DNA of 64,000 bases, from NCBI GenBank assembly GCA_963735065.1, contig CAVTJL010000007.1, positions 62,001 through 126,000 of the forward strand, given 5' to 3'. Position numbers and translations under genes: made by a program. The notes beneath the pieces are model-generated. The model searched no databases, was not told the origin of the DNA, and saw nothing but the letters and a program-made list of their open reading frames with translations. This stretch comes from CAVTJL01 sp963735065. Lineage in GTDB: Bacteria > Pseudomonadota > Alphaproteobacteria > Geminicoccales > Geminicoccaceae. Positions 16,114 to 25,117 of the stretch are shown in pieces. Position 1 is the first letter of the stretch. Every line of letters begins with the position of its first letter.

Positions 16114-17211
16114 ATGACGATCGCGGATGCGGCGTCGACCGCAGGCATTGAGCTGCGTGGTGTGGTCAAGCGCTACGGCGGGCACCTGGCGCTTCGCGAG
16201 CTCGATCTGACGATCGAGGACGGCGAGTTCTTCTGCCTGCTCGGCCCGTCAGGATGCGGCAAGACGACGACGCTCAACCTGATCGGCGGCTTCGTGGCGC
16301 CGAGCGAGGGGACGATCTGGCTGCGCGGCAAGCGGATCGACGCCCTGCCCCCGCACAAGCGGCCCGTGAACACGGTCTTCCAGTCTTACGCGCTCTTCCC
16401 CCACATGAGCGTGCGGGACAATGTCGGCTTCGGGCTGCGGATGGACAAGGTGCCGAAGCCTGAGGCGCGCCGGCGCGTGGACGAGGCCCTGGCCCTGGTC
16501 GGGCTCGAGGACTACGGCGACCGCCTGCCGGCACAGCTGTCGGGCGGCCAGCGCCAGCGCGTCGCCGTGGCCCGTGCGCTGGTCAAGCGGCCGGCCGTGC
16601 TGCTCCTCGACGAGCCCTTGGGCGCCCTCGACCTCAAGCTGCGGCAACGCCTCCAGATCGAGCTGGCCCAGATCCACCGCGAGGTCGGCACGACCTTCGT
16701 CTACGTCACCCACGACCAGGAGGAGGCGATGTCGCTGGCCGACCGCATCGCCATCCTGAACGAGGGGCGCCTCGAGCAGCTGGGCACGCCCCTCGAGATC
16801 TACCGCCGGCCCGCCTCGCGCTTCGTCGCCGACTTCATCGGCCATGCGAACTTCCTCGACGTCACCGTTCATGGGGACGTCGCGGTGCTCCCCGACGGCA
16901 CCCGGGTGCCTTGTGCCGGCGGTCGCCCCGACGGTGCCGCCACCTTGATGCTGCGCCCCGAGGCGCTTCGGCTGGCCGACCCGGCAGCGCCGCCGGCCGG
17001 CGCCCTGCTCGGGCGCGCGCTCGAATCCTCGTTCCTGGGCAACCATGTGCGGGTCACCGTCGCCTGCGACGGCTCGGACGCCCAGCTCGTGGTGGCGCTG
17101 CAGGGACAGGACGCGGCCTCGCTGCCGAGACCGGGTGCCGAGGCCGCCGTCTGCTGGGATCCCCAGGAAGGGATGCTGCTGGAGCCGGGAGGGGGAGAGG
17201 CACGGGCATGA
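16114..17211 (+). CDS. Polyamine-type ABC transporter ATP-binding protein (PotA family)
   Basis: Cytoplasmic ATPase of about 365 residues. The nucleotide-binding domain begins ELRGVVKRYGGHLALRELDLTIEDGEFFCLLGPSGCGKTT (Walker A). Q-loop VFQSYALFPH, signature LSGGQRQR, Walker B VLLLDEPLGALD and switch region YVTHDQEEA all match the PotA/FbpC group. A TOBE domain follows from about residue 255. I use the ATG at 16114; a TTG at 16078 would add 12 residues but has no ribosome site, and the AGGGG before 16114 is unusually close. The next permease start overlaps the stop (ATGA). It is first in an ATPase-permease-permease-receptor-receptor operon. Confidence 0.92.
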   Translation: MTIADAASTAGIELRGVVKRYGGHLALRELDLTIEDGEFFCLLGPSGCGKTTTLNLIGGFVAPSEGTIWLRGKRIDALPPHKRPVNTVFQSYALFPHMSVRDNVGFGLRMDKVPKPEARRRVDEALALVGLEDYGDRLPAQLSGGQRQRVAVARALVKRPAVLLLDEPLGALDLKLRQRLQIELAQIHREVGTTFVYVTHDQEEAMSLADRIAILNEGRLEQLGTPLEIYRRPASRFVADFIGHANFLDVTVHGDVAVLPDGTRVPCAGGRPDGAATLMLRPEALRLADPAAPPAGALLGRALESSFLGNHVRVTVACDGSDAQLVVALQGQDAASLPRPGAEAAVCWDPQEGMLLEPGGGEARA

Positions 17212-18110
17212 GCGCGCAGGGATCGGACGGCCATAACGGGGCCCGACGCTCCCAGGCGATCTGGGAGGCCACGGCATCCTACATCGGCTTCCTGCCGGCC
17301 CTGATTCTCCTGGGTGGCTTCTTCGTCATCCCGCTCGGCATCATCTGCTGCTACAGCTTCTGGAAGGTGGTCGACTACGAGGTCGTCCATCAGTGGACGC
17401 TCGGCAACTACATCTACTTCTTCAGCTTCGCGACCTATGTGCGGACGATGTGGGTCACGCTGTGGGTCTCGGTCCTCGCCACCGCGATCACCATCGCTCT
17501 CGCCTTCCCGTTCGCCTACTGGCTCTCGCGCCACGTTCCCAAGCGCCTGCGGGTCCTTTTGCTCATCCTGGTCGTCGTCCCGTTCTGGACCAGCTATCTG
17601 CTGCGCGTCTATTCGTGGCTGACCATCCTGGGCGAGAAGGGCATTCTCAACAGCTTCCTCCTGTGGGCCGGCATCACGGACCATCCGATCCATCTCTTCG
17701 TCTACGATCGGCCGGCCGTGATCCTCGTTCTCGTCTACCTCTATTTCCCCTTCGCCGCGCTGACCCTCTACTCCTCGATCGAGCGCTTCGAATGGGAGCA
17801 GATCAGGGCGGCCATGGACCTGGGGGCACCGCCGCTCACCGCGATCCGCCTCATCCTCGTGCCGCAGGTGCGCCCCGGCATCGTCACCGCGGTGATCTTC
17901 GTCTTCATCCCGATCCTGGGCGAGTATCTGACGCCGCAGATCGTGGGCGGCACCGGCGGTGTCATGATCGGCAACCTGGTCGTCAACTTCTTCCAGGGTG
18001 CTGAGTACACCCGCGGCGCCGCGGTCTCGCTGCTCATCGCCGCCTTCATCGTCCTTCTGCTCATCATCTTCCGCCGCTCGCTGTCGGCACCGGAGGCATA
18101 TGGCGCGTGA
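17208..18110 (+). CDS. Polyamine-type ABC transporter permease (PotB family)
   Basis: Inner-membrane permease of 300 residues. The start at 17208 overlaps the ATPase stop by four bases and follows a GGGGGAGAGG purine tract. Helix 1 (ASYIGFLPALILLGGFFVIPLGIICCYSF) is followed by the PotB-type core: NYIYFFSFATYVRTMWVTLWVSVLATAI, the 'VPFWTSYLLRVYSWLTILGEKGILNSFLL' motif, which is strongly diagnostic of PotB/YdcU permeases, and an EAA loop (RAAMDLGAPPLTAIRLILVPQVRPG). 'GEYLTPQIVGGTGGVMIGNLV' near the end is also characteristic. The downstream permease start overlaps its 3' end. Confidence 0.94.
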   Translation: MSAQGSDGHNGARRSQAIWEATASYIGFLPALILLGGFFVIPLGIICCYSFWKVVDYEVVHQWTLGNYIYFFSFATYVRTMWVTLWVSVLATAITIALAFPFAYWLSRHVPKRLRVLLLILVVVPFWTSYLLRVYSWLTILGEKGILNSFLLWAGITDHPIHLFVYDRPAVILVLVYLYFPFAALTLYSSIERFEWEQIRAAMDLGAPPLTAIRLILVPQVRPGIVTAVIFVFIPILGEYLTPQIVGGTGGVMIGNLVVNFFQGAEYTRGAAVSLLIAAFIVLLLIIFRRSLSAPEAYGA

Positions 18111-19015
18111 CCTGGAGCTCGTCTCGCCGGGCGCCCACGCGACGCGCGTGGGGCTCAGCGTCTTTGGCGCGCTGATCTACGTCTTCCTGTTCGCGCCGAT
18201 CGTTCTGCTCGTGCTGTTCAGCTTCAACGCGAACAGGTACGCGACGCTCCCCGTCACGGCCTGGACGCTGCAATGGTATCGTGACGCGATCGCCGACTAC
18301 CAGATCCACGACGCGCTCCTCACCACCCTGCGCGTCGCCGCCGAGGTGACGGCGATCAGCACCCTCGTCGGGACGGCCACCGCCTTCCCGCTCGTGCGCT
18401 CGCGGCTGCCGTTCCGCAACGGCATCCGCATCGCCTTCGTGCTGCCGATCATGATCCCGGGGCTCTTGATCGGCGTCAGCCTGCTGGTCCTCTTCACGAG
18501 CTCGCTGCACCTGCAGCTCTCGCCCGAGACCGCCGTCATCGGCCAGAGCGTCTACACGACGCCCTTCGTGATCCTTCTCGTGTCGGCACGGCTCCAGACC
18601 CTGGACCGGGAGCTGGAGCGCGCCGCGAGCGATCTCGGGGCCAACGCCTTCGCGCGGCTCCAATTCATCATCCTGCCGTCTGCTGCTGCCGGCCATGATC
18701 GGCGGTGCCCTCGTGGCGTTCACGCTCTCGCTCGACGAGTTCATCATCACCTACTTCCTGATCGGCCGGCACGACACGCTGCCGATCTACATCTACACGC
18801 AGGTCAAGTTCGGCATCACGCCCGAGGTCAACGCCGTGGCGACGATGCTGCTTGCGGCCTCGCTCACCATTCTGGGCCTCGGCTTCGCGCTGCCGCAGAT
18901 CGTCCGCGCGGTGCAACGCGTCGGCCGCGCCGCCCTGGCCGGAGAGTCCCGAGACCCGCGCGAGCATCCCTCTCGGGACAAGCCTCGTCTCCAGGGGTCT
19001 GTCGGGAGGGGATGA
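18100..19015 (+). pseudogene. Polyamine-type ABC transporter permease (PotC family), frame-disrupted by one base
   Basis: Second permease. ATG 18100 has GGAGG four bases upstream and overlaps the end of the PotB-type gene by 11 bp. The first frame gives helix 1 (LSVFGALIYVFLFAPIVLLVLFSFNANRY), the PotC core and 'RAASDLGANAFARLQFIILP'. Homology then continues in the +1 frame as LLLPAMIGGALVAFTLSLDEFIITYFLIG ... LPIYIYTQVKFGITPEVNAVATMLL. Removing the T at 18679 restores ILPLLLPAMIGG exactly, so one extra base is the whole defect. Without it the product would be about 304 residues, normal for PotC. Since all other operon members are intact, an assembly error is at least as likely as true inactivation. 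Confidence 0.88.
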
Positions 19016-19193
19016 TGGACGGGCGGGGCGTCGCATGTCGGGCGCTGCCGCTCATGGCGGACGCGGCCGGGATGCCTGGGCGCATCGCCGTGCTCCAGAA
19101 AGCCTGCCGGAGGCGACCGGCCTTGTCGCTGCCCGTCACCAGTGACGGACATCGACCTCAGGGCCGCAGCTCAGCAAGAGAAGGAGGATACCG

Positions 19194-20300
19194 ATGAATA
19201 AGCACGAGCAGGGAATGTCCAGGAGAAGGCTGCTCCGGCGCGCAGGCGCGGGGGCGCTCGGCATGTATGCCGCGGGCGCCTACGGGCTTCCCGGGCGCTC
19301 GTCGGCCGCCGGCAACGTCACGCTGAACTGGCTCACCTGGTCCGATCACTACTTCCCGGATCAGCTGCAGGAGGTGCAAAAGGAGACGGGCATCGCCGCC
19401 AGGCCGCAGCTCTTCACCGACGACGCCGACGCCTACATCAAGGTGAAGCGCGGCGGCGGCGGCTGGGACATCGCCTCGGAGGACGCCCTCTGGGTCCCCA
19501 AGTTCTACAATGAGGGGCTGATCGAGGCGTTCGACATCAAGGCCATCCCGGTGTCCAAGGAGCTCTACCCGATCGCCCTCGAGATCCCGTTCTGGAAGGC
19601 GGGCTCGAACCAGATGGGCTATCCCTATGGCTGGTCGAGCGTCCAGGTCTATTACAATCCCAAATATGTGAAGCCGGCGCCCAATTCGTGGGAAGCGCTG
19701 CTCGACAAGAAATACGAGAAGAGGATCATGTTCCTCAACCAGCCCACCGACATGATGGCCCTGGGCGCCATCGCGACGGGGGCCAAGAAGCCTTACGACA
19801 TGACGCCGGACGAGATCGCGGCGGCCAAGCAGTTCCTCATCAAGCTCAAGCCCAACTTCCTCCGGCTGGCATCGCAGGCGCCTGAGATCATCCGCTCCCT
19901 CACCGACGAGTCGGCCTGGATCGGCATCGGCAGCCTCGGCATGGATGCGCGCGTCAAGGACGCGGGCGGCCCGCTGATCGAGGTGGCCACCCCCAAGGAG
20001 GGCGTGTTCGGCTGGATGGACGCCGAGATGCTCTTGAAGGAGTTGGAGAACAAGGACGCCTTCCCGACCTTCCTCAACGCGATGGAGACCGCTCCCTGGA
20101 TCGCCAAGAGCTTCCTCGCCAACGGCCGTCCGCTGTTCAGCGAGGGGGCCTACAAGCTCCTCGTGAAGCAGGGCTACCAGGAGCGTGCCGACCGCTATTT
20201 CTTCAATGAGCCCGAGCGGCCGCTGAAGATGGTGCTGAAGGGCCCGTCCTCCAACGCCCAGGCCTATATCGACGCCTTCAACGAGGTGTTCGGCGCCTGA
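19194..20300 (+). CDS. Polyamine-type ABC transporter substrate-binding protein (PotD-like), copy 1
   Basis: Periplasmic receptor of 368 residues. The ATG at 19194 has AAGGAGG six bases upstream. A Tat-type signal (MSRRRLLRRAGAGALGMYAAGAYG) spans residues 8-31. The mature part opens with AAGNVTLNWLTWSDHYFPDQLQEVQKETG, the lobe-1 pattern of PotD-type proteins that bind polyamines, betaines or related cations, followed by 'WDIASEDALWVPKFYNEGLIEAFD' and 'YGWSSVQVYYNPKYVK'. It is 178 bp downstream of the PotC-type permease, in the same operon direction. A second, same-length copy follows at 20688. Exact ligand unknown. Confidence 0.92.
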   Translation: MNKHEQGMSRRRLLRRAGAGALGMYAAGAYGLPGRSSAAGNVTLNWLTWSDHYFPDQLQEVQKETGIAARPQLFTDDADAYIKVKRGGGGWDIASEDALWVPKFYNEGLIEAFDIKAIPVSKELYPIALEIPFWKAGSNQMGYPYGWSSVQVYYNPKYVKPAPNSWEALLDKKYEKRIMFLNQPTDMMALGAIATGAKKPYDMTPDEIAAAKQFLIKLKPNFLRLASQAPEIIRSLTDESAWIGIGSLGMDARVKDAGGPLIEVATPKEGVFGWMDAEMLLKELENKDAFPTFLNAMETAPWIAKSFLANGRPLFSEGAYKLLVKQGYQERADRYFFNEPERPLKMVLKGPSSNAQAYIDAFNEVFGA

Positions 20301-20687
20301 GGACAGGTCCTCGACGGTAGCCGCGGGGAGGTCCAGCCCGAGCTGGGCCTCCCCCGGCCGCCCGTCACCTCACGTCCTGCACGGCCCGGCAATTTGCTTG
20401 GCCACGCCAAGGATCATCGAAGACCTCGTGAAGATCAAAACTTGTGGCTTCGGCTGCGGAATTGGCGTTGCGTGCCACAAGGTCGCTCTGGACATCAGGT
20501 CTACACGCAATAGGATGAGGGACTACTTGTAGACGTGGCGCCCGGTCCCGGAAGCTGGGAGCCTCAGGGTCTCGTCGAGTTGTCGTGCCTGCCATTGGAC
20601 ATGGACCATGCGTTCGCCTTGCCAGCCCGTCGCCGGTGACGGGCGCGGGCGTCGCCGTCGCTGCTCAGCGACAGAAGGAGGGTACCG
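20301..20687 (+). other. Intergenic region between the two PotD-like genes, with duplicated leader
   Basis: No gene is visible. The first part carries a strong hairpin (20325-20354). The last ~55 bp (about 20635-20687) resemble the leader of copy 1 (about 19141-19193): both share GTGACGG, a CTCAGC block and an AAGGAGG-ATACCG-ATG or AAGGAGGG-TACCG-ATG ribosome site. The duplicated unit therefore includes the leader. The AT-richer middle (20390-20520) could hold a promoter for copy 2, but no clear -35/-10 pair was found. Confidence 0.5.
20325..20354 (+). terminator. Hairpin downstream of PotD-like copy 1
   Basis: 13-bp stem, GGGGAGGTCCAGC at 20325-20337 pairing with 20342-20354 (one G-U pair), with a 4-nt loop. 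It lies 25 bp after the stop codon of copy 1. There is no T-tract, so it may act with Rho, attenuate transcription or protect mRNA. It would reduce readthrough into copy 2. Confidence 0.5.
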
Positions 20688-21794
20688 ATGGATCGGCTCG
20701 ATCGGAGTTTGTCCAGGAGAAGGCTTCTCCAACGTAGCGCCGCCGGCGCGGCAGGCCTCTATGGGGCGAGCGCCGCGGGGCGGATGGGGCGCGCGGTAGC
20801 CGCCGGCAACGTCACGCTGAACTGGCTCACCTGGTCCGATCACTATTTCCCGGACCAGCTCCAGGAGGTGCAAAAGACGACCGGCGTCGCCGCCAGGCCG
20901 CAGCTCTTCAGCGACGACGCGGATGCCTACATCAAGGTCAAGCGCGGCGGCGGCGGCTGGGACATGTCCTCGGAGGACGCGCTCTGGGTGACGAAGTTCT
21001 ACGACGAGGGGCTGATCGAGCCGTTCGACATCAAGTCCCTCTCGGTCGCCAAGCAGCTCTACCCGATGGCCCTCGACATCCCGTTCTGGAAGTCGGGATC
21101 GGATCAGATGGCCTATCCGTTCGGCTGGTCGAGCGTGCAGCTCTACTACAACCCCAAATATGTGAAGACCAAGCCCACCTCGTGGCAGGCGCTGCTCGAC
21201 AAGAAGTACGCCAAGAAGATCGTCATCGAGAACCAGCCGACCGACATGGTGGCCATGGCGGGCATCGCGACGGGTGCGAAGAAGCCCTACGACATGACGC
21301 CCGACGAGATCGCCCAGGCCAAGGAGTTCCTCATCCGGCTCAAGCCCAACGTCCTGAAGACGGTCTCGCAGAACACCGAGACCATCACCGCGCTTACCGA
21401 CAAGTCGGCCTGGATCGGGCTCGAGAATCTCGGCACCGATGCGCGGGTCAAGGATGCTGGCGGCCCGCTGGTCGAGGTGGCCACACCCGAGGAGGGCACG
21501 TTCGGCTGGATGGACGCCGAGATGCTCTTGAAGGAATCGGAGAACAAGGACGCCTTCCCGACCTTCATCAACGCGATGGAGGACGCCTCCTGGATCGCCA
21601 AGAACTTCATCACCTACGGGCGCCCCCTCTTCAACGAGGAGGCCTACAAGATCCTGGTCAAGCAGGGCCACCAGGAACGCGCCGACCGCTATTTCTACAA
21701 TGACCCCGAGCGGGCGCTGAAGATGGTGCTCAAGGGCCCCTCCTCGAACGCCCAGGCCTATATCGACGCCTTCAACGAGGCCTTCGGGGCGTAG
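20688..21794 (+). CDS. Polyamine-type ABC transporter substrate-binding protein (PotD-like), copy 2
   Basis: Paralogue of the preceding receptor with identical length (368 residues) and no visible indels. The N-terminal signal differs most (MDRLDRSLSRRRLLQRSAAGAAGLYGASA), while the mature start AAGNVTLNWLTWSDHYFPDQLQEVQK is the same. Substitutions scatter through the rest (for example IASEDALWVPKFYNEG becomes MSSEDALWVTKFYDEG). AAGGAGGG lies 5 nt before the ATG at 20688. Two receptors for one permease pair suggest a broadened ligand range or ligand affinity; this is inference. It ends 42 bp from a convergent minus-strand gene, with a hairpin in the gap. Confidence 0.92.
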   Translation: MDRLDRSLSRRRLLQRSAAGAAGLYGASAAGRMGRAVAAGNVTLNWLTWSDHYFPDQLQEVQKTTGVAARPQLFSDDADAYIKVKRGGGGWDMSSEDALWVTKFYDEGLIEPFDIKSLSVAKQLYPMALDIPFWKSGSDQMAYPFGWSSVQLYYNPKYVKTKPTSWQALLDKKYAKKIVIENQPTDMVAMAGIATGAKKPYDMTPDEIAQAKEFLIRLKPNVLKTVSQNTETITALTDKSAWIGLENLGTDARVKDAGGPLVEVATPEEGTFGWMDAEMLLKESENKDAFPTFINAMEDASWIAKNFITYGRPLFNEEAYKILVKQGHQERADRYFYNDPERALKMVLKGPSSNAQAYIDAFNEAFGA

Positions 21795-21805
21795 CTGCAG
21801 CTCGG

Positions 21806-21836
21806 GAGCCGGCCGAGGCCCTTGGCCCGCCGGCTT
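21806..21836. terminator. Hairpin between convergent genes
   Basis: GAGCCGGC at 21806-21813 pairs with 21829-21836 (one G-U), and the loop contains a nested GGCC-CTT-GGCC. It occupies the 41-bp gap between the PotD-like copy 2 stop and the 3' end of the convergent gene. A bidirectional terminator is likely, although no T-run is present. Confidence 0.45.
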
Positions 21837-22846
21837 CAGCCCTGGCCGGTCGTCCTTGCCCCGATCGCCAGCCGGTCGAAGAGGGCGACCAGGGCGCCAT
21901 AGTCTTCCGCCAGGGCCTGATCGAGCCCCGTCGCGGCCGCGCTGCGCAGGAAGGCGCCCACCTGCGCATCGACCTCGTCGGGGTCGGCGATATCGAGGCC
22001 CAGGGTGCCGAGGTCGGCCGCGATCAACTCGCCGGCATCCATGTAGCGCTCGTTCTGCGGAGCCGTCTCGCCCGCCTCCGGCTGGCGGACCATCAGGATG
22101 CGGCTGACCGACGGTCGGGGATCGTGGCCCACGAAGGTGGCCCCGGCCATCAGGCCGGCCAGCACGCTTCCCGGTGGCGTCGGGCGGAACAGGGTGAAGA
22201 ACAGGGGCACGTCGCTGCCGTGCTCCCTTAACATGAGATAGAGGGATCGCCCGGACAGCAGCGCCGGCCCCTGCACACGCACCCGGGCGGTCGGCAGGCT
22301 CTCGGAATAGTCCGCAACCAGGCGCCCCCGCGTCAGCGGCGCGCTGACCCTGAGCGTGCCGCGGATGATCCGGCCCGCGAAATAGGGCGACCAGGCGTGC
22401 GAGTACGCCGCGAAAACGCCGCACAGATAACGGTCACCGCCGATATGCGGCTCGTCCTGCCGCGAGACGGCCCCGCCGGCGAACGTCTCCGCCCGGCGGA
22501 GCACGACCTCCTGCGGCAGCTGCCAGCGGGCACAGACCGCCTCGAGGAACATCTCAGCGCTGCAGTCGGCGAGCCACGTCTCGGAGCGGCCCAGGTCGAG
22601 AAGGGCCATCCAATCGGCGTAGAGCCCACGCTCGCGAGGCAAGGCACGACCCTGCAGCCATTTGTAGGCGCGCTCGACACCGAATGAGGTGTGCTCGTTC
22701 ACCCGCCTGAACGCCGCCGCCAGCTCCTTGCACGTCGTGCAGCCGAGCGCCGCTGCGGTAAGGCAAAGCTTACGGTCGAACTCAAGGACCAAAGTCGGGC
22801 GCTCACGGGCCATCCGCTCGGGGTGTCGAGCTCGGCCGGTTTCCAT
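21836..22846 (-). CDS. Hypothetical protein with possible N-terminal helix-turn-helix
   Basis: A 336-residue product if started at the ATG at 22846 (METGRARHPERMARERPTL); the ATG at 22813 is the alternative. I do not recognise a family. The N-terminal part (CTTCKELAAAFRRVNEHTSFGVERAYKWLQGRALPRERGLYADWMALLDL) has the helix pattern and 'YKWLQGRALPR' character of repressor-type HTH domains. The central region (GDRYLCGVFAAYSHAWSPYFAGRIIRGTLRVS, LLSGRSLYLMLREHGSDVPLFFTLFRPTPPGSVLAGLMAG) looks like a sensory or enzyme fold that may include an aromatic pocket. No signal or membrane segment is visible, so it is cytoplasmic. It is divergent from the first serine-hydrolase gene, which it might regulate. 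Confidence 0.65.
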   Translation of the reverse strand: METGRARHPERMARERPTLVLEFDRKLCLTAAALGCTTCKELAAAFRRVNEHTSFGVERAYKWLQGRALPRERGLYADWMALLDLGRSETWLADCSAEMFLEAVCARWQLPQEVVLRRAETFAGGAVSRQDEPHIGGDRYLCGVFAAYSHAWSPYFAGRIIRGTLRVSAPLTRGRLVADYSESLPTARVRVQGPALLSGRSLYLMLREHGSDVPLFFTLFRPTPPGSVLAGLMAGATFVGHDPRPSVSRILMVRQPEAGETAPQNERYMDAGELIAADLGTLGLDIADPDEVDAQVGAFLRSAAATGLDQALAEDYGALVALFDRLAIGARTTGQG

Positions 22847-23080
22847 CACAGTTTCCAGGTCGAGACAAACTATTCCAGACGGTTCCCACCGGACAGCGTA
22901 GGCGCGACGCCGGATGATCGGTATCGATCCCGCCCGTTGGGCATGAAAGCGGCGGTGCCGGGCCTTTCGACGACCGTCGCAGGACGAGCCGCTCGGGGCC
23001 GGGGCAGAGGGCGCGCCGGTCTCGGTCGGACCGAGACCGGCACAGATCGGAAGCGCCCCGCCGAGCAACAAGGAACGATC

Positions 23081-24319
23081 ATGGACAGGATCAAGCTGAC
23101 GCGGCGTGCGGCACTGGCTCTCGCACCCGGAGCGCTGCTCGCAGCAGGCGGTTCGGCCTGGGCCGGCAGCGGCAAGGGCGGCCAGCGTCGCGCGCTCAAG
23201 GACGCGCTGCAACAGGCCGTCGACGACCACCTGGAGGCGCGCCGGACGGCCGAGGGGATCACCTGCATCGCGGCCAATGTGAGCCTCGGCGACCACGGGC
23301 GCGACCTCAACATCTTCTCCGGCACCGTGAGCAAGGATTCGGCCAAGAAGGCGGGGCCGGGCACCCTCTTCGAGATCGGCAGCAACACCAAGTCCTTCAC
23401 GTCGGCACTGCTGCTCCAGCTGGAGGCCCAGAGCCTCTGCAACATCGACCAGACGGTCGGCGACTGGCTGCCGCAATATCCTGCCTGGGCCAACGTCTCG
23501 ATCCGCCGCCTGCTCGACATGACCAGCGGGCTCCCGACCTACAGCGAGGCACCGCTCTTCCAGGAGGCGGTGGCGAAGGATCCCTATCGACACTGGACGC
23601 CCGAGCAGCTCGTGGCGTTCGCCTATCCCGGTCAGGGCCACGACCTGCCGCCCAACAGCGGCTACTTCTATTCCAACACCAACTATATCCTGGCCGGGAT
23701 GATCGCGGCCAAGGCGGGCGGCGCCACCTACGACTACCTGCTGCAGACCCAGCTCATCAGGCCCCTCAATCTCAACGACAGCTACTACTCGAGCTGGGCC
23801 GTGCCCAAGCCTGCCCTCAAGCGGCTCGCCAGCGGCTATTTCCTCGACACCGAGTGCGGTCTCTACGAGCCCGATTGCAAGACCCCGACGCTGGCACCGC
23901 TCTACGGCCAGGACGTGCGCACGTTCGATCTGAGCTGGACCGGTGCCGCCGGCGGCATCGTCGGCAATCCCCGGGATCTCACCAAGTGGGTCCGGGCCCT
24001 GTTCGGCGGCCGGGTGATGCCGCCCAAGCAGCTGGCCCGGATGATGGAGATGGTCTCGCTCAAGACCGGCAAGCCCATCGCCGACGTCTCGGCCGACGAT
24101 CCGCAGGGCTTCGCCCTGGGCCTGGGCCGGCTGTACCAGGAATCGTTGGGGGCGTTCTGGTTCTACGAGGGCGAGACCCTGGGCTACCGCGTGATCTTCG
24201 GCTGGTTCGCCGACAAGGATCTCGTCATCTCCATCGCCACGAACAGCCATCCGCCGGGCACCGAGGACCATATCGGGGCGCTCGTCCAGAGCCTCTACGG
24301 CATCTGCACGGAGACCTGA
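23081..24319 (+). CDS. Serine hydrolase, beta-lactamase class C / D-aminopeptidase-like, copy 1
   Basis: Exported hydrolase of 412 residues. The start at 23081 follows AAGGA. A Tat-like signal (LTRRAALALAPGALLAAGGSAWAGS) covers residues 6-30. Catalytic motifs of the penicillin-recognising family are SxxK as S101-N-T-K104 (IGSNTKSFT) and YxN as Y198-S-N200 (FYSNTNY). A C-terminal GETLG stretch (FWFYEGETLGYR) stands where KTG/HxG normally lies. Such proteins include D-alanyl carboxypeptidases, esterases and D-aminopeptidases. Whether this hydrolyses beta-lactams cannot be told and is not assumed. A close paralogue with the same spacing of motifs lies at 25118. Confidence 0.9.
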   Translation: MDRIKLTRRAALALAPGALLAAGGSAWAGSGKGGQRRALKDALQQAVDDHLEARRTAEGITCIAANVSLGDHGRDLNIFSGTVSKDSAKKAGPGTLFEIGSNTKSFTSALLLQLEAQSLCNIDQTVGDWLPQYPAWANVSIRRLLDMTSGLPTYSEAPLFQEAVAKDPYRHWTPEQLVAFAYPGQGHDLPPNSGYFYSNTNYILAGMIAAKAGGATYDYLLQTQLIRPLNLNDSYYSSWAVPKPALKRLASGYFLDTECGLYEPDCKTPTLAPLYGQDVRTFDLSWTGAAGGIVGNPRDLTKWVRALFGGRVMPPKQLARMMEMVSLKTGKPIADVSADDPQGFALGLGRLYQESLGAFWFYEGETLGYRVIFGWFADKDLVISIATNSHPPGTEDHIGALVQSLYGICTET

Positions 24320-24428
24320 CCGCGGCTGCCCGGCCGCCGCGCCCGCCGGTGGGGGGCCGGCCTCGTGGCGCCACCATGAGGGGCCCCGTCCCTGACGCGT
24401 CCATCCACGCACGCGCGAAGAATGGCCG

Positions 24429-24860
24429 TCAGGGCGCGGGATCACACGGCTGGAAGAGCCCGTCGAGGAACGCCGCCGCCTGATCCGAGATGCCGACGAT
24501 CTTGTTCGTCGCCTGACGATAGAGCTTGAAGTTGAGCTCGGTGCCCGGCTGGCCGTCGCCCCAGTCGCCGAGGGGCTTCAGCTCGCGCCGCCCCAGGGGC
24601 CGCTTCGCCAGCGCGGTGCGTTTGATGGAGATGCTCACGAGCGGCGTCTGCCGGGCGATGCCGGGCTTCCTCGGGATCGCCAGGGCGGAGGTGACGACGC
24701 CACGCGCGACGAGGCCCCGCCCACCCTCGTTCTCGCTCGCAAAGACGAAGATCGTGTCGCCCTGGGCAATGTGCCTGCCGCCATACATCGTCCTCTGCGC
24801 GACGAACGCAAAGGTCTCCGCCAGCGGATCGCGAACCTCGGCCTTGATCGCGAACGCCAT
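24429..24860 (-). CDS. Hypothetical protein, possible PUA/EVE-like barrel
   Basis: A 143-residue product starting at 24860, where GGAGGGG lies 4-5 nt upstream; a longer in-frame start at 24896 lacks this. The sequence MAFAIKAEVRDPLAETFAFVAQRTMYGGRHIAQGDTIFVFASENEGGRGLVARGVV alternates strands in a way that recalls EVE/PUA-type small barrels. No catalytic motif is apparent and no signal peptide is seen. The gene lies alone on the minus strand between the two paralogous serine hydrolase genes and converges with copy 1. I do not assign a function. Confidence 0.6.
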   Translation of the reverse strand: MAFAIKAEVRDPLAETFAFVAQRTMYGGRHIAQGDTIFVFASENEGGRGLVARGVVTSALAIPRKPGIARQTPLVSISIKRTALAKRPLGRRELKPLGDWGDGQPGTELNFKLYRQATNKIVGISDQAAAFLDGLFQPCDPAP

Positions 24861-25117
24861 GTCCCCCCTCCGGGCCAGGAGGTGTCGCACGCCCATCCCG
24901 GCAGCCTGCCGACCCTAGCGCATGCGTCCGGCCTCCTGCAAAGCCCGCGCCTCGTGCTGCGTGCCCCTTACGGTTGAGATTCTCTACGCTTTGGGCATCT
25001 GTTAATATCTTGCCCCTCGCGGTCGGCTCGCCCACCATAGCATGGCTTCAGGGAGCGACAGCGGCGAGCGGGCGCCACGGCGCCGACAGGCCGCGCCTCG
25101 GGACGGATCGGGCGACC

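Noticed and set aside
24960..25015. Promoter for serine hydrolase copy 2 (TTGAGA ... TTAATAT)
   Set aside because: Spacing between the hexamers is about 22 nt, beyond the normal 16-18, and no alternative -35 stands at the correct distance.
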